Of a DNA stretch of 64,000 nucleotides, positions 46,588-59,062 are shown piece after piece (within the stretch, counting starts at the first letter, position 1; each line of letters opens with the position of its first letter). The translations under genes and the position numbers were made by a program. The notes beneath the pieces were generated by a model. The model saw only the letters and a program-made list of their open reading frames with translations. It was not told where the DNA came from and searched no databases. Source of the stretch: Plasmopara viticola (taxonomy: Eukaryota; Oomycota; Peronosporomycetes; Peronosporales; Peronosporaceae); NCBI GenBank assembly GCA_001695595.3, contig MBPM02000055.1, positions 124,001-188,000 on the forward strand, written 5' to 3'.

Positions 46588-46815
46588 ATGGCAAGCCCGT
46601 ACCATAGTCACGAGGCACGACCGTGGTACAATTTCGACCGAGCTAGCGTACGCAGCTTGCAAGCAATGGACGCGTCGAGACTCCACGTGAGCAAGCAAGT
46701 GAGTCTGGGGGAGTCCGGCCCTCGTCTCTTTGTGCCGTTTGTTTCCAATTTGGGACGACGACTGCCACTAGACAAAAAAGTACAGGCCACCTGTACCAGC
46801 TGGGGCGGAGATTAA
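46588..46815 (+). CDS. Possible small protein or orphan first exon
   Basis: An ATG-started frame of 75 codons (MASPYHSHEARPWYNFDRAS...) lies 155 bp divergent from the large unknown gene. Base composition is like the gene island rather than the desert that begins just beyond it. A good splice donor (CAA|GTGAGT at 46699) occurs after codon 37, so it could be the first exon of a gene whose remainder was lost when the repeat-rich DNA was inserted. No homology is recognised. Confidence 0.3.
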   Translation: MASPYHSHEARPWYNFDRASVRSLQAMDASRLHVSKQVSLGESGPRLFVPFVSNLGRRLPLDKKVQATCTSWGGD

Positions 46816-46819
46816 GCGC

Positions 46820-48250
46820 AAGGGGTAGGTTCTTTTCGTTTAGAGTTGGAGAACCTACCGCAATCACTCGAAGGAAGGCCTTTACCCCATGCACTCACTC
46901 TTCGTGCAAGAACCATATATATATATATATATATATACAGGTCAATCACTCTATTGCTTAAGGTTTCATAACGCTGTTCATTACAGTTAGGATTACGGAA
47001 GAGCTTAGATCGGTGTAAAGGCTTGAAGTAAACAACTTGTAAAACACTCGAGTCGCCCTTTTGCAACACGTCGAGAGTTGACCACATTCATCGTGTCCAG
47101 AGTAAACGGCTGCCAAGCATCTTGTGCTGGTGTCAGTAACAGTGCCGCCTCTAACACGTGGTGGATATAGCGCAAAGCGGCTAGAGTATTTTTGCCTCCG
47201 TAAGCTAACGTACCAATTGCACAATAATAAGGTAAAAGTTGGTTTTTTGCCTCATGACCTTTTTACTAATCGTGCTTGTCCAAGCGACTGAGCTTAGTCA
47301 TTACGACGCCATATGACTTGTCAAATGAAGGAATAAAACCATGACCGGCTTTACTGGAAAGCAGCTGTGCACAATGTGCGCCTTCCTTGCTTTAAGCAAC
47401 AGTATCAAATCTTGCATTGCCCACTTTGCGAGAAGAGAGAAGTGCTGCTAAGCACACTTATAATGCTCGACATCAAATGCTATTTGACAGGGTCGCGACG
47501 CGCGAAGATATTTTACGGCCAGTTTTTTAGTGACGGGCAACAATGCAACGAAGTAATCACAATCTGTCGGCACCCTATTTTAACACCAGATTAAGGCAGC
47601 ACTAGTGATACACGATTGGTTCATTAAGGCAACGCATTTAATAAATCGCTTAATGTTTTTCTTCTTTTACTCATGAGCCACTATTCGTTGTAACATAAAA
47701 GACAAAGACTGCCAGCAAAAGCATGAATGGTTTTGTAAAAAAATTAGCTTTACTTACCAAAAATCGTAAGGCGCACTGTTCGGCTATGGGCAAACCCAAA
47801 AAAAGGGTAGAGACAAAATGTGTGACAGGACTACACGATTCCAGTGTGTCACACTAGCTGGTGGTATTGCGTGTGATGCTTCCAACAACAAGGAGAAGGT
47901 ACCGAGGAGCTAAGAGATAAGCTGTACATGATCTGCTTTATGTGCATTACATACAGTAAATTACTTCGCACAGGCTTTAATAATATACCTCCCAGCTCAC
48001 ATTTTAAGCTGTGGGAGTTATACTGAGCTAAATATTTAGAGCGAAACTATCTATATATAATTTATAGGAGTCAGCGTCGAATGGAAATAGTGTGTCGTAC
48101 ACTGCTTTGAACATGCCAAATTTAAGGTATTAGAATTATTGGTGTTCTAGACACTAAATACACACTCTCTACATGGGCTGGTAGAGATTATGGATACCTG
48201 AATGTTCAAAATCATGTGTATCATATTGGGATGCCACCGAGCATTACTCT
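46820..48250. other. AT-rich intergenic DNA with (AT)n tract
   Basis: No supported gene. Frames are short and stop-riddled. Confidence 0.5.
46915..46937. repeat. (AT)n microsatellite
   Basis: A run of about 23 bp of alternating A and T at the start of the desert downstream of island 3. Confidence 0.95.
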
Positions 48251-48270
48251 GACAAAGTAATCAGCACCAA

Positions 48271-48843
48271 TCATTGCTCGTCAGCTTCAATACCGTCTCT
48301 TGTCTCACCTGGCACAGGAACAGGTTCACCGTTAAAGTATTTTTGAGGCTTCTTGATGATCTCTCGAAGCTGCGTTGTTAACTGTTTTTCATGCCATTGG
48401 CCGTTGACGTCAAGCAAAAGTCCACATCCAATCATTGTCTTACGCGCATACGTAAAGTCGTTGTAATCACGCATCTTAATGTCTTGACGCACGGTTTTCG
48501 CGGCTAACTCTAAAAAAAGCACTTCTCGGGACTCAAGAGCTTCTCCGACCACGCAACATCACTTTGAACACCATTCAACCATTTCCCAGCATTAAGCATT
48601 GAGCATTTTTTGCTTCCCACAAGGCAGTCCATGCATCTTTGATCTTGCTGATGACGAAAGAATCTGTTGGATGGACCAGAACAGTGGTTCATGGCGGGAA
48701 GAAGCACAACTTTGTCTTCGTTCTTTTAAAGATCGAAACGTGGTCATTCGAATTGCTGTGCCCTCTTCTTCTCTCTTCCATAGGGATCTCCGGTATATGC
48801 ACGGGGCTCTACAATTCAAAAGGTAAATACCCGCATTTAACAT
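48271..48843 (-). pseudogene. Frameshifted relic of an unknown gene
   Basis: On the minus strand the last 90 codons are open and protein-like (LFLELAAKTVRQDIKMRDY, then TMIGCGLLLDVNGQWHEKQL, ending TRDGIEADEQ). Moving upstream, the plausible reading jumps among all three frames (for example KNEDKVVLLPAM in one, KIKDAWTALWEAKNAQC in another). The pattern is that of a decayed gene with several indels. It sits among repeats, so a mobile-element or effector-family origin is possible, but I recognise no family motif. Confidence 0.35.
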
Positions 48844-48849
48844 TTACCA

Positions 48850-51800
48850 CAGATACACGGGATGTCAACGTTTGAGCACATTGTCATATCTTTTAATGTA
48901 TTCACCTTGTAGGGCCCGTACAGTAACAAACCCCATTGACATCGTCAGGAACTCCTCGTATGAAACAGTTGCAATGTTTGCTTTGAGATATCATTAATAA
49001 AAAACCGATGCACCAGCTCTAATCCGGACCACCATGGTCGTTCCCTCGCTCCACATGCAACATCTGCATATTTGACGTTTTCGTCACCACGAAGCCGAGA
49101 GCTGGACTCTTGTCAACAATGACAAAAATGCGTTTCATTTCTGTCCTCGCTATGGCGTTTTACAGGTCACTGGATTGAAACCTGCGCTCGAGCTCACCCA
49201 TATGAGAAGCAACATACAGCTTAACGTGCTTTATTTTTTCAGGACTGCACAATAATATTCAGTCTGCATCCGCGATACGATGTTGATTGTTTCCTAGCAT
49301 AAAGACGTTAGCCAGAAAACGCAGAAATAGTACTCGGGTTGCCATAAACTATTGAATCCATCCTTATCAACGATACAAGTTTGACCTTTTGAACCGACAT
49401 ATGTAGCCTTCAATACCCCTGGATTAATCGGCTTGGTATCACGAGTGACAACGATGAGAAGACCAAGGAAACTTTGACAGCAGCCGCTTTTGGACGACCA
49501 AAAAGAGCAAAGCATATCCGTGCTCGATCCACTTCTGCCGCGACCAGGACCAGGTTTTAGAGAATAAAGCCTTGCTGCAACAATCGTTTCTGCTTCTGCG
49601 GATTACTACCTTCGAGTACGTGAGCTTTTGGGCCACCATTTTTATCTTCGTGACTGAAACCACGTCGATGATTTCAGGCTGGAGCTGCCGCTGCCATTCA
49701 GATGCAGCGACAATAGGCGTTGACAGTAGTATGTAATTGAGAAGGATAAACTTGTTCAAACTGAGCGGACTTTTAAATCTTAGACAAGTAACAGGAAGCT
49801 GATTTACGCAAAACGGCGACACGTATACTAGTGTGTACGATTTTCATTTTAAACCTTCACTACATATGCGTACACTTTATTTGCGCTTGACGGTATTGTG
49901 ATCTGCGACTTATATTAGCTTTGAGTATAACATGAAGGTCAGAGACGTGAAGTCACGTTTTCTCTAGGTGTATAGTCACGGCCTTCCGCTGCACTTAAGA
50001 ACCCATGTAGTCAATATTCACTAGAGTAGCTATAATTGATGCTCTGTATGGATGAAGTAGTGCCTCAGGGCATGCAAGACGGACTAAGTGAGCTGGCGCT
50101 TTTGCTCCACCGGTTGATTAAGACTCGTCGAAATATAGTTTCATTTTTCGGTGTCGGGCTTATGTTACCTGTGTTGTAATTTTCATTTAAAAAGGAAAGA
50201 ATAATGATGTCAAAATTCATTTTTAATATTCTAAAACTAAGATGTTAATTGAAATTCAAGATGTAGACATTGAGGTTTAATATGTGATTGCGCCTAACGT
50301 AGTATTTGCGAGTCTAAACAACTGAACTGCTCTTAGACGTGCACTAACCAAAGATGACAGAGCCGTCTGCGTTGATGACGATGATCCCTTTTTTTTCATT
50401 AGAGGACACAAATGGGCAAAAAGCTTAAATGTTGCGAGGCTACCACTAAGAGTAAGTCTGTCCGTCACAAAGATTAGCCAGGGAAAGCAAATTGACACTT
50501 ACGTGATTTACCTCAATTGAGGCTTTCAAAATAGGATGAAGCGCAAATTATCTCGCCATCCCACTATGCATACCATGTACGGTCACGCTCTCTTGCAATC
50601 CGCCGAAGTGAGAAAGTTGCGGTGAACTTCCCCAAGAGTTACGCTGAATTATTTTACAGCCCTAGACAGCTGTGGAAGGACTGCGCACGAGTGGCTCGAG
50701 TGGAGGTGCTTTGTGTGCACCCAACCTCTTGTTAAGGGCTTACTCACTTTGCGCTAAGTCATTTCTCGTCTATATAGTTCATGCTGCACTACGTACTGCG
50801 ACATAGTCGCCTCACTTCTTGCATCGATATTTTGGTTACTCTCTCATTCTGCTGATTATAGCTCAGAGGTGAACTAAACGTAAAAAAGCAGTATGCTTTG
50901 GCTTACATGTTATTGCGTCTCCCAGACTGCGAGACAGCTCATTTTACAACTATGACTTCATTTATTTCGTCGCGAATATGCGTGAGATGACATGTGTGCG
51001 CCCGATGCTCTAAGGGTTGAAATTCTCAATATTTAGGAAGCGCTACATTAATTTACGCTTGACCTCATGCTGTTCTTTACAATTTTGATAAAGGTGACAC
51101 ACTTCGAGTAGTAGTTTTTCCGATGAAGACTTAAAATCCGCTTCATATATAGGGCTCAACAATAAACCTCTTGGTGGTCGTCTCGGCCGAATCAAAGACG
51201 TATGGCATTATAAGCATCCACTATTGGTGGCTTAAGCTGAATAGTGTGATCGCACGCATGAGCGCAGTGCCAGCGATAGAAACGCTTGATAAATGTGGCC
51301 ACACTATGTCGGTGCTTTTGCTTTGTTGTCGATTTAATAGTTTGCGCCTGCCAAAAAACTTAACCAGGTACTGTGACTTCACGACTTTTACAGACCGATT
51401 GAGCGAAATGGCTTATTTAGCGGCAGTTCCAAACACAGTCGACAATGTTTAAACAGCAGCGCTATTTCTCGAACTATCAATCGCGTCATCAAAGACTTTT
51501 CATGCAGTATGTGCGTAAATATGCCAAAGCGCTGAAATAGCATGCTCTCAATCTTTGAGTTTGGTCTGGACAATGCCATTCGTGCCTCAATAAGCACCAC
51601 AACAACTTTCGCGATCAAATGAACCAGCACGTCGCTCCGTTAGCCCTAACAAATCGTGGCCTTGAAGTGGATGGTGAACGGATAATCGAGCGTCTAGTTG
51701 ATGGCAGCCCTTCTACATAGCGCAAAAAATTAAAACTTCGTGATATAACGACTTAGTGCGACTTTAATGGCTGAAAGTCAAGATAATCAGTAAGACCATT

Positions 51801-53530
51801 TTGACTAAAAGGATGTTTAACAAGACGCGAGTAGTAACCAGAGATTTGGTATAGTTAAAAGTCAAATTTCAAATGCTGTTACTGCTTGACTAATCTGCAC
51901 CAGCACGTTACTGCACTGGAACATTAAAAATCGTGGACAAAATAGACTTAAAGTACATCTCTTTAAGGAAGCGAGCACACCTTGTGTTCTACGTGTGGTT
52001 TTTGAGCCGTGCTTTGACAAAGGCCAGGTGAGTACGGCACCGGATTTAGAGCAGGCCACGGGAAGCTATTTTATCAGTAAGGCCAGCGGTAACTACATTT
52101 GTAGGTAATTTTTGGAATTTTATTGCATTAGCTTTAATTTTAATTTTAGTCTGGTTGTATCTTCCCTTTTGGCCGAATATGCTTTCGGGATATCATGGTT
52201 TGCACCATCCAGTTGCGCACGAGTCACAAGACACTCGTTTCGATAGAAGTCTGTAGTTCCTTTACGCTTTGTTGGATGGCTTAGACAGCAACTCGCTCGG
52301 AAAATCCCCTCTTTTTAAGCTTGAGGTAACGATGTGGTGGCGTCAATAGAACTAAGGATTGTTAACTCATTTTCGTAGACGAATGTATAGCCCGATAAAG
52401 TATGGTAGTGTAAACTGAATAGATAGGGGCATGTTTTTCGTATATTCTAGTGAAGTCGCTCACGCACCGCGTAATATGCCTTCATGAGCGCCATTTTTGG
52501 CTGTGTCGAACCACCTGTCTGCAAACAGTCTAACTTGACCAAGATTTAACAAAAGAGGAATAATCGTTATTCAAGGGTGGGTCTGGAAATCCGTGCACCC
52601 TATGAAGCATGAGGTCCTTCTTATTATAACCAGGGTAACTTTCTTGCGGATATCGGATCGACATATGACAACATTAAAAGTCTTGAATGCGAAAGTGTTT
52701 GGTCCTAGTACTGGGTAAAATTACCATCCGGCTTACGATTTTGTACTCACGAGCAAAGCTCACCTTGAAGGCTTTAGTTTGGCCAGCAAGAGCAATTTCT
52801 AGCTTGTCGTAGAGCTCAGCAGTTGCGACTTTATGTGTCTTCCAGTGTAAGAACGATACTTGGTAAGTCCGGAGGCATGTGCTATTCGGAGTCTCTTTGG
52901 AAATCTCGTGCTGCTTAGCTGACAGCTTTAAGTTGGTGGCTTGCTAACATAAACCATCTGACTTACTCTACCTTAAAACGGTAGCTGTTTTTTACCTTAT
53001 TTGTTAGACTAAATATTTAGTCCTTTCATTCCTTGTCCTTTGGGGTATAGAATTACCTGTAGACACAATGTGGATAATATATCGATCGTATAACAGGATC
53101 GACCTGATATTACTGACGACTTTTTCATCTCAAATTTTTTATCAGCCAAATTTACTTCTAGAGTTGACGCTTGTCAGAGTATTTTTGGGTCTTCCGCCTC
53201 AATTATAGTCGCAACAATATTGATAGGACGATCGCACGTAGCGCTTCTATTCTTTTTAGCTTTTTATTGCAATGTCATCTTTTATATAACAAACTCAATA
53301 TTACGGAGTCTAAACAATATTTTTTTTTACCACACAATAATAACATTAAACAAAGAATTGTGGGACAAAGAAATCGCTCAGAAATTTGTTGATCGTCACG
53401 AGCAGCACCAGAGAAGTTTTCACTATGAGAAGTTATGCAAACACGTGAGCATACAAGGGCTACGATTGCACCACGTGTTGCGCATACTTTATACGCCTCG
53501 CCATGAGAAATTTAAGGTCTACCACAACTG
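48850..53530. other. Desert with short broken frames
   Basis: A 127-codon minus-strand frame at 49439-49822 and an 80-codon one at 51388-51630 are the longest. Neither has a recognisable domain and both lack neighbouring exons. No RNA gene or clear tandem repeat was found. Confidence 0.45.
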
Positions 53531-53533
53531 CTA

Positions 53534-54138
53534 TCAACACCTATTGCTCCATCGTCTCCTCAACACGAGAATCATTCGGCTATGACAAGAAGTTATCCAT
53601 CTTGATTGTCTTGAAAGATCCAGATATAAAGGACGGAGAAAGTAATGCAGAGTCCGTACGGCTGCCTCGATATCTCTGAACGCGTTCTTTGGATACTGCG
53701 ACGCAATGAGGGGCTTGTCGCTGAAGTAAGAAACATGCCAGCGGTCGTTTAACTCCGTCAAACTCAATTAGCTGCCTGAGAAACATGGTCCGATTCGACT
53801 TCATGTATTGAGCTCGATCACCAAGCTGATCCTAGCCAGCCTGGTCAACGGGTTCTTCGATGATCGATTGATAAGCAACGCTTTAGCTGTGCCTTGCATA
53901 GCTCACGAAAGTCGTGGTCGAGAGCTCGTGTATCGCCCGCAATGTCGTCGAACAAATCTTTTTTTGATTCAAAACGCTGCTGCAAGAATGCCATGTACCC
54001 AATCCTTTGACGCTCCTCAATCTCTGCGTTTTTTTCCGGCGATCGAAGTATTGCTTGTTTTTTTGACATCCGAGCATCTTCTTGAGACCTCGTCGAGATA
54101 TTTTGCTTTCTGGTTTCTACACCAATGTGTTGAACCAT
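53534..54138 (-). pseudogene. Broken minus-strand coding fragment, unknown
   Basis: From the ATG at 54138 a 97-codon frame rich in Lys, Glu, Arg and Gln (RMSKKQAILRSPEKNAEI, then YMAFLQQRFESKKDLFDDIA) ends at 53845. Immediately downstream in another frame a second protein-like stretch follows ([15 protein letters not shown], then [20 protein letters not shown]). The two parts look like one gene split by a frameshift and stops. There is no recognised family. Confidence 0.3.
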
Positions 54139-54455
54139 GGCCAAATTTAAGGAAGCAATTTGTGGAATCTTTTCTTATAGTAACATGCGGTCACCATTTC
54201 GAGAGACGCAGCGCGTCACGTTAAGTTCCTCACGCAGTCACTTAAGTGCACATCCGAAACGATTTTCGGTAAGAAGTTAGAGCCAGAGACTGATACTTTC
54301 ACCTAAGAAGAAAAAAGAAGGGGTACTACACGAATAAAGTACTAGTGTTCATTAATAGTTTACGTGCAGACTTGTTGCGGTCTCGATCGAGTATCAGAGG
54401 CACACCAAGTCAAAGATGCAGCAATCAATCATTGCGATAACTGCCCCACGATGGA

Positions 54456-54860
54456 TTAAATGTTAAGAAAAGAATACGACGTTGCCGAGCGAGCTTCCGG
54501 GTTTGTTTCGCTGCAAGTCTTCCAGAATTCGTTGATAAGCGATTTCATGTTGAATTGGCCCTTAATGATCGGGTTCACAAGTTCACAGTCCGGCGGGTTG
54601 GTAGACTGCGCCTTGCTCGCAATGTCTTTGCACGATTGCACGTTGCACACGGTGGCTTTGAATTGAGGCGCTGACAGCGACGCCTCTTTTGACAGGATAT
54701 CGTAGCCCGTGCTTTTGGCGCAAGCTACAAAACTGGGATCGTTTATCAGAGGTAGCATGGAATTGATGGCCGCCGTCTGCACTTCTTGCGAGCACGCTTC
54801 GCCGGCGACGGAGGTGGCGAGGGCAAGCGCGACGGTAGCGACAGCGTAGAATAGGTTCAT
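54456..54860 (-). CDS. Secreted elicitin-family protein
   Basis: Single exon, 134 residues from the ATG at 54860. An ATG 13 codons upstream exists, but the initiator-like element lies between the two and only the shorter form begins with a clean signal peptide (MNLFYAVATVALALATSVAG). The mature part has exactly six cysteines at residues 23, 47, 72, 77, 92 and 116, spacing x23-x24-x4-x14-x23, which is the elicitin pattern apart from one extra residue in the second interval; NPPDCEL around Cys5 is typical. Elicitins are oomycete-specific extracellular sterol-carrying proteins recognised by some host plants. The 18-residue tail after Cys6 is short, with no long Ser/Thr-rich linker or GPI signal. 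It is alone in a repeat-rich stretch. Confidence 0.93.
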   Translation of the reverse strand: MNLFYAVATVALALATSVAGEACSQEVQTAAINSMLPLINDPSFVACAKSTGYDILSKEASLSAPQFKATVCNVQSCKDIASKAQSTNPPDCELVNPIIKGQFNMKSLINEFWKTCSETNPEARSATSYSFLNI

Positions 54861-54873
54861 GACGGGAAGAGGT

Positions 54874-54887
54874 GAATTGCTGAATGG
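54874..54887 (-). promoter_or_regulatory. Oomycete Inr plus flanking promoter element of the elicitin gene
   Basis: The minus-strand sequence CCATTCAGCAATTC matches the composite oomycete core promoter YCATTYYNCAWTTT at 12 of 14 positions. It lies 14-27 bp upstream of the ATG at 54860, implying a very short leader and excluding the ATG at 54899 from the mRNA. Confidence 0.5.
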
Positions 54888-54899
54888 ATCTGAGGACAT

Positions 54900-57346
54900 G
54901 TTTGACTCGGAGCTGGCGTACAGTTAGAAACTGTACATGGAATACTGATCCGTGCAGAGATCAGATTCGATTGTTTTCTCGCGACGAATAGTATAGCCTG
55001 TAATATATATAGCAAATCGCAGGCACAGGAATCAGTATGATTAGTGTATCGCCAATGCATTAAATTCTGGATTCCAAGCGAGATCTGAAAACTTGTATGG
55101 CTTCTTTATATATTGTGTAGGATAAATGAGCACACTGGCGTGTCGCAAAAGTCCAGCCGTTGCTTTGCAATAGGAGGCAGAAAAACCCAGCAAATGTTCA
55201 TTAAATGACAAGCACGCGGCATGTGCATATAGCGAAGTCACTGTTCATGAAACAGCTCACATTGTAGTGCAGCACAAGACCTATGAATGACCGAAGAAGT
55301 GTTTCGACCACTTTTGCTCTTTGAAAATGCAGTGTAGCCTGCTCTGATAAAAAATGTCTTAATTGGTTTACAGAGTCATGGCACTGCCAGTATATAGTAT
55401 ATTCCATTGATATTATTTATAAGAGATCTGTTTAGCATCGAAAGCGACGCTTTCTAACAGTCTATCTAGTGCCTATGGTGCAGCCTAATGAGGACGGACG
55501 TAAGCGACTCGTTTCGTTCAAATCAAGGAAGCGAAGGGCTGACGATTGATTTTTTTTTGTTCATGACAAACATTTATCGGCCATGAAGTACTTTCTGGTA
55601 AGGGTCGGAATGCGTCTGCAAAAGTCAAAGCTCTAAGTGATCTATCCAGACCATGCTTCTACGAACGACCTAAATGTACGTCTCAATTTCTTCGAAGTAC
55701 AGCAAAGTGATTGCCGAGCCGCACACGCCAAATTATGAGCTAGCCTACATAAGCAGAATTTAAAGCTTTAATGACGAACAAATTCGTCATACATGCATAA
55801 TGGTTGCCGATATTGAGCTATCTACGCGATTCCTTAATGCAGGTAAAGATGTCAATGTCGATATTTTGACCAATAGATTGCATAAATGTACTTGTAAGAT
55901 CGTGAATTAGCACATTCGAGCTCACCCAGTCACCTGCATAAACAATGAAGACGACTAGCAGATCCTAATCGAAATCGCCTTGGCAGTGATCGCAGTTACA
56001 TCGGTGTGGGAGACGTCCACAAAAGAGAGAAACTAGCTGATTTATCCCAAGCTCTTGCTTTAAAGAAAGCAGACCTTAGGTTTGACGCAGTTCTGGAAAC
56101 ATATTATGCTCCGAATAGGGTTATGCCGGCCAAGAGAGCCAGTCTTCTATTTCTTCACAGCAATCAAATGGCTTTACATGTATTAGTGAGTGAAAAAGCG
56201 TAGAGTTTAACTCGCGCCTCGCTCCTCGGATTATCTAGAAAGCCATCAATAAACCGGTGGACTTTTAAAGCCCAAAACTCATCACTTTGTCGTTGGTTTG
56301 TCAAAGGTCAATGACAGCAAGGGCATAATGGTGACCGTGTCCCGCCGAAGCAAGATGCTGCATTTGGCAACTGTACCAGCCCAAATAAAATAAAAGCCAA
56401 CAACAAGGCTCTTTATAGATACACTCCGGTCATTCTGGTATCGGAATCGGATAGTAACCCGCATTTTACCGCTGGGATTGATCAAACGCTGTTTCAGCTA
56501 TAAGGGACTCTTTTGCTGATGTTTACAGCAAACTGTACACTAACGTGTGGTCGGACGGAAGAATCCTACCATGCAGTAAGTAGAACGATGCACTACAATC
56601 CTGAGTTTTGCGGCTGAGTTTGCACTCAACAATATAGCTCACGCATTTGCGACCTTCACTTCCGTCCATGTAGATGGGCCAATATACTCTAAAGTTTCGT
56701 CGACATTAAAAAGCACGATTGTTTTGGTATTGTGAAGGAGGGGTCAAGAAAACTCATCCTCCGAAATCGTTACTTTTTGAGACTTTTGCAAATAGTTGTC
56801 GGCTTTCGTAAAATTCGGCTACATTTGTTGGCGGGTCAGAAGACGAAAAAACATCCACCTACCATAAATTTAGCAGATTCTTGTTCAAACATGAATCAAT
56901 AACGTATATGTGTTTTTGAAGAAGCAAAAATTATTAGATAGTAAAAGTCTTCCGTTCAAAAGTGAATTCGGTCGTTCCGAGCACAAAAAAAGATGGAACC
57001 TTTTACGTATTTGCAAGGGCTCAGGTTGGTGTACACCATCCATCATCCTAAAACAATGTCAACAAACCTACAATATATGTGGAATATCCGAAGAAGCGCT
57101 GAAGAGGCGTTACGATCAGAGCCTTATAGTTTTTGCGGTGCTCCGAGCTCTTCTCAAAAGCGCACTTAAACCTGCTAGAAAGGCGACTAGGGTCATACGG
57201 CACCTGATGATGCCCATATCTCTCATCGTTTCGATCATAAGGCTGGGGAGCAGATTTTTAGAAGCTGAGGAGCCATAACTGTGTATTTTGAGCGGACAAA
57301 CACGCCTACAGCTCTTTCCGAATGAAAACGGCTTTCAGACACAGTA
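54900..57346. other. Desert between elicitin gene and tandem array
   Basis: There are only short frames on both strands. The minus-strand frame at 56282-56485 and the plus-strand frame at 56910-57278 have no recognisable domain. The array begins abruptly at 57347 without a clear boundary motif. Confidence 0.45.
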
Positions 57347-58570
57347 TAAATTTTTGTGCTGAGTTGTACTATGATTGATAAGACTGCCAAGCTTGTGGAT
57401 AGCACGGCCACTCTTTTTTCAAGAAATTCAAGAGTAGGTGCTGATACCGTCACCAAAAGCTTTTCAAAAAGCGCACTTTTCCCGCTTCATATACGTTGCG
57501 AGAGCTTGAGAAATAATTTCAGCCCGACTATTAAAAGGCAGTTGCGGTATGAATATAAAAGCTACGGGGAAAAGAGGCGCCTCGTATGTAAGCCGCGGTC
57601 TATTGGAGTATGGTGGGAATGATTTTAGACTCACATTCATAGCTTACACATCCATCCTGGCTTGGATTTACGCTGTAGCCGAGACGTCTCGGAGGTGGGT
57701 AATATATTATCCAAGCAGTGAGCAAATTATACTCGACGCACAGGGACGTAAAATCATTAAATGTGGTTGGGTTTGAAGCAATTATAGCCTGAAGCTTTCC
57801 CGACTACAGTATAATTGGGTGCAGACCGCCCTTGTCGTTGGTCTTACTCGACACCAGGCAACATTTTCTAGCCAATAAGTGCTAAAAGCGCGCGCATAGC
57901 CGCTGCAAATTCACGCCAAGATAATGGCTCTCTATGAGCCAAGTGACGCTCATAAAATAATGGAAGGGGTGATAACCAGAGATCCCGCGCAGCGCGTGAA
58001 GATGGCGAGCGTATGCTTGTCGCTAAGCTCTGCTTTGAAAGAAAAGTATCCATCGAGAAGGTTTACTTCTTCCTCGCCAGACTCGGTATGTAAAGACGAC
58101 AACAATATTACCTGTCGGTGCGCAAATTGCATAATATCCCACCCACCATATAAGTAATTTTGACAACTGGACCCGACCGAAAAAACTACGAAGGCTTACT
58201 ATCCTTCTTGTGGTCCTCAACTTTGGTGACTTCATCAACAATGAGTGTTTTTGCCTCTGAAAATGTCAAACTTTCCCTGTGTTTTTGTATGAGGTCTTTC
58301 GCATGGTCTTGAATCTGACGGCAAGTCTGTCAGCATTATAGACGTGTCCTCGTGCGATGAAGTTTCTTTGACAGAGTAATCATCGACCCGGGGCTCCTTC
58401 GCGGACACATAGTGAGCGAGGCGCGAGTTTAGTATCCATCACGCAAAGGCTGAATTGTCTGTGAACCATCGGGTGAAGTAGGACATGGGACGCGCAGTCT
58501 TTACTGCGGTGAGGTGAAAGTTAAAACTCAAGTGTGTATTAGTTAGTTAGTTTGCAAAACTACTTGCTAA

Positions 58571-58590
58571 CTCAAAGCCACTCCTTCATT
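58571..58590 (-). mobile_element. Putative copia polypurine tract and LTR start (array unit 1)
   Basis: On the minus strand, purine-rich GAAGGAG is followed by TGGCTTTGAGTTAGCAAG about 30 bp after the pol remnant ends, the position and style of a polypurine tract and 5'-TG LTR edge. The other LTR edge was not located. The same sequence occurs in every unit. Confidence 0.4.
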
Positions 58591-58620
58591 ATGTACAATG
58601 CTTAATATACTATTCTAGTT

Positions 58621-59062
58621 CTAAGATATACTTCTAAAGCATACCCATCCTGACGTGTCATCTTCGTACGTGACAATTGTCGGCGGAGAATTGTCTACCG
58701 GTATTATATCGCAATTTTGACAACACTCCGTCTCGACTCGACAGCTTGTGGTTCGTGGATACGAGCTTGCTCTGGCGATTGCTGAATTAGGTTGCCGGAT
58801 ATACATTGTCATGAGGTCGGCCGGCATCAAGTGTAGGGCAGCATTTGAATACCACTTGATTATTCTCTACGTTTTCGCGTATAAAGTGATAGCTTGTGTC
58901 GATGTGCTCGGCGAGCTTGTAAAATTCCGGGTTTATAGCCAGCACGTTAGAACCGTGTCTGTCTTTAAAAAGATTAATTGCTTGATTACTTGACATTACA
59001 CCGAGCTTGCTCAGAAAAGACTCCAGCCAAGTCGCCTCTGAAGCTGCTTCTGTCAAAGCCAT
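58621..59062 (-). mobile_element. Ty1/copia RNase H C-terminal fragment (array unit 1)
   Basis: The minus-strand frame opens at the unit boundary with MALTEAASEATWLESFLSKL, the conserved helix that follows the STEAEY motif of copia RNase H. It continues with INPEFYKLAEHIDTSYHFIR, the NP-x-x-H-x-HID-x-x-YHFIRE motif, then VVFKCCPT. One frameshift later comes MPADLMTMY, matching the D-x-x-AD-x-x-TK end of copia pol. The catalytic first half of RNase H and everything upstream are absent, so this is a truncated, inactive piece. In place of the STEAEY motif the next repeat unit begins, so the 59062/59063 junction is the breakpoint of the duplication. Confidence 0.85.

Noticed and set aside
53808..54224. 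138-codon plus-strand frame near the elicitin gene
   Set aside because: It opposes a more protein-like, Lys/Glu-rich minus-strand frame and has no recognisable domain.
57356..57776. Plus-strand frames of 75-88 codons in each tandem unit as possible genes
   Set aside because: They match no family, overlap one another, and identical repetition adds no independent evidence of coding. The only recognisable coding in the unit is the copia fragment on the minus strand.
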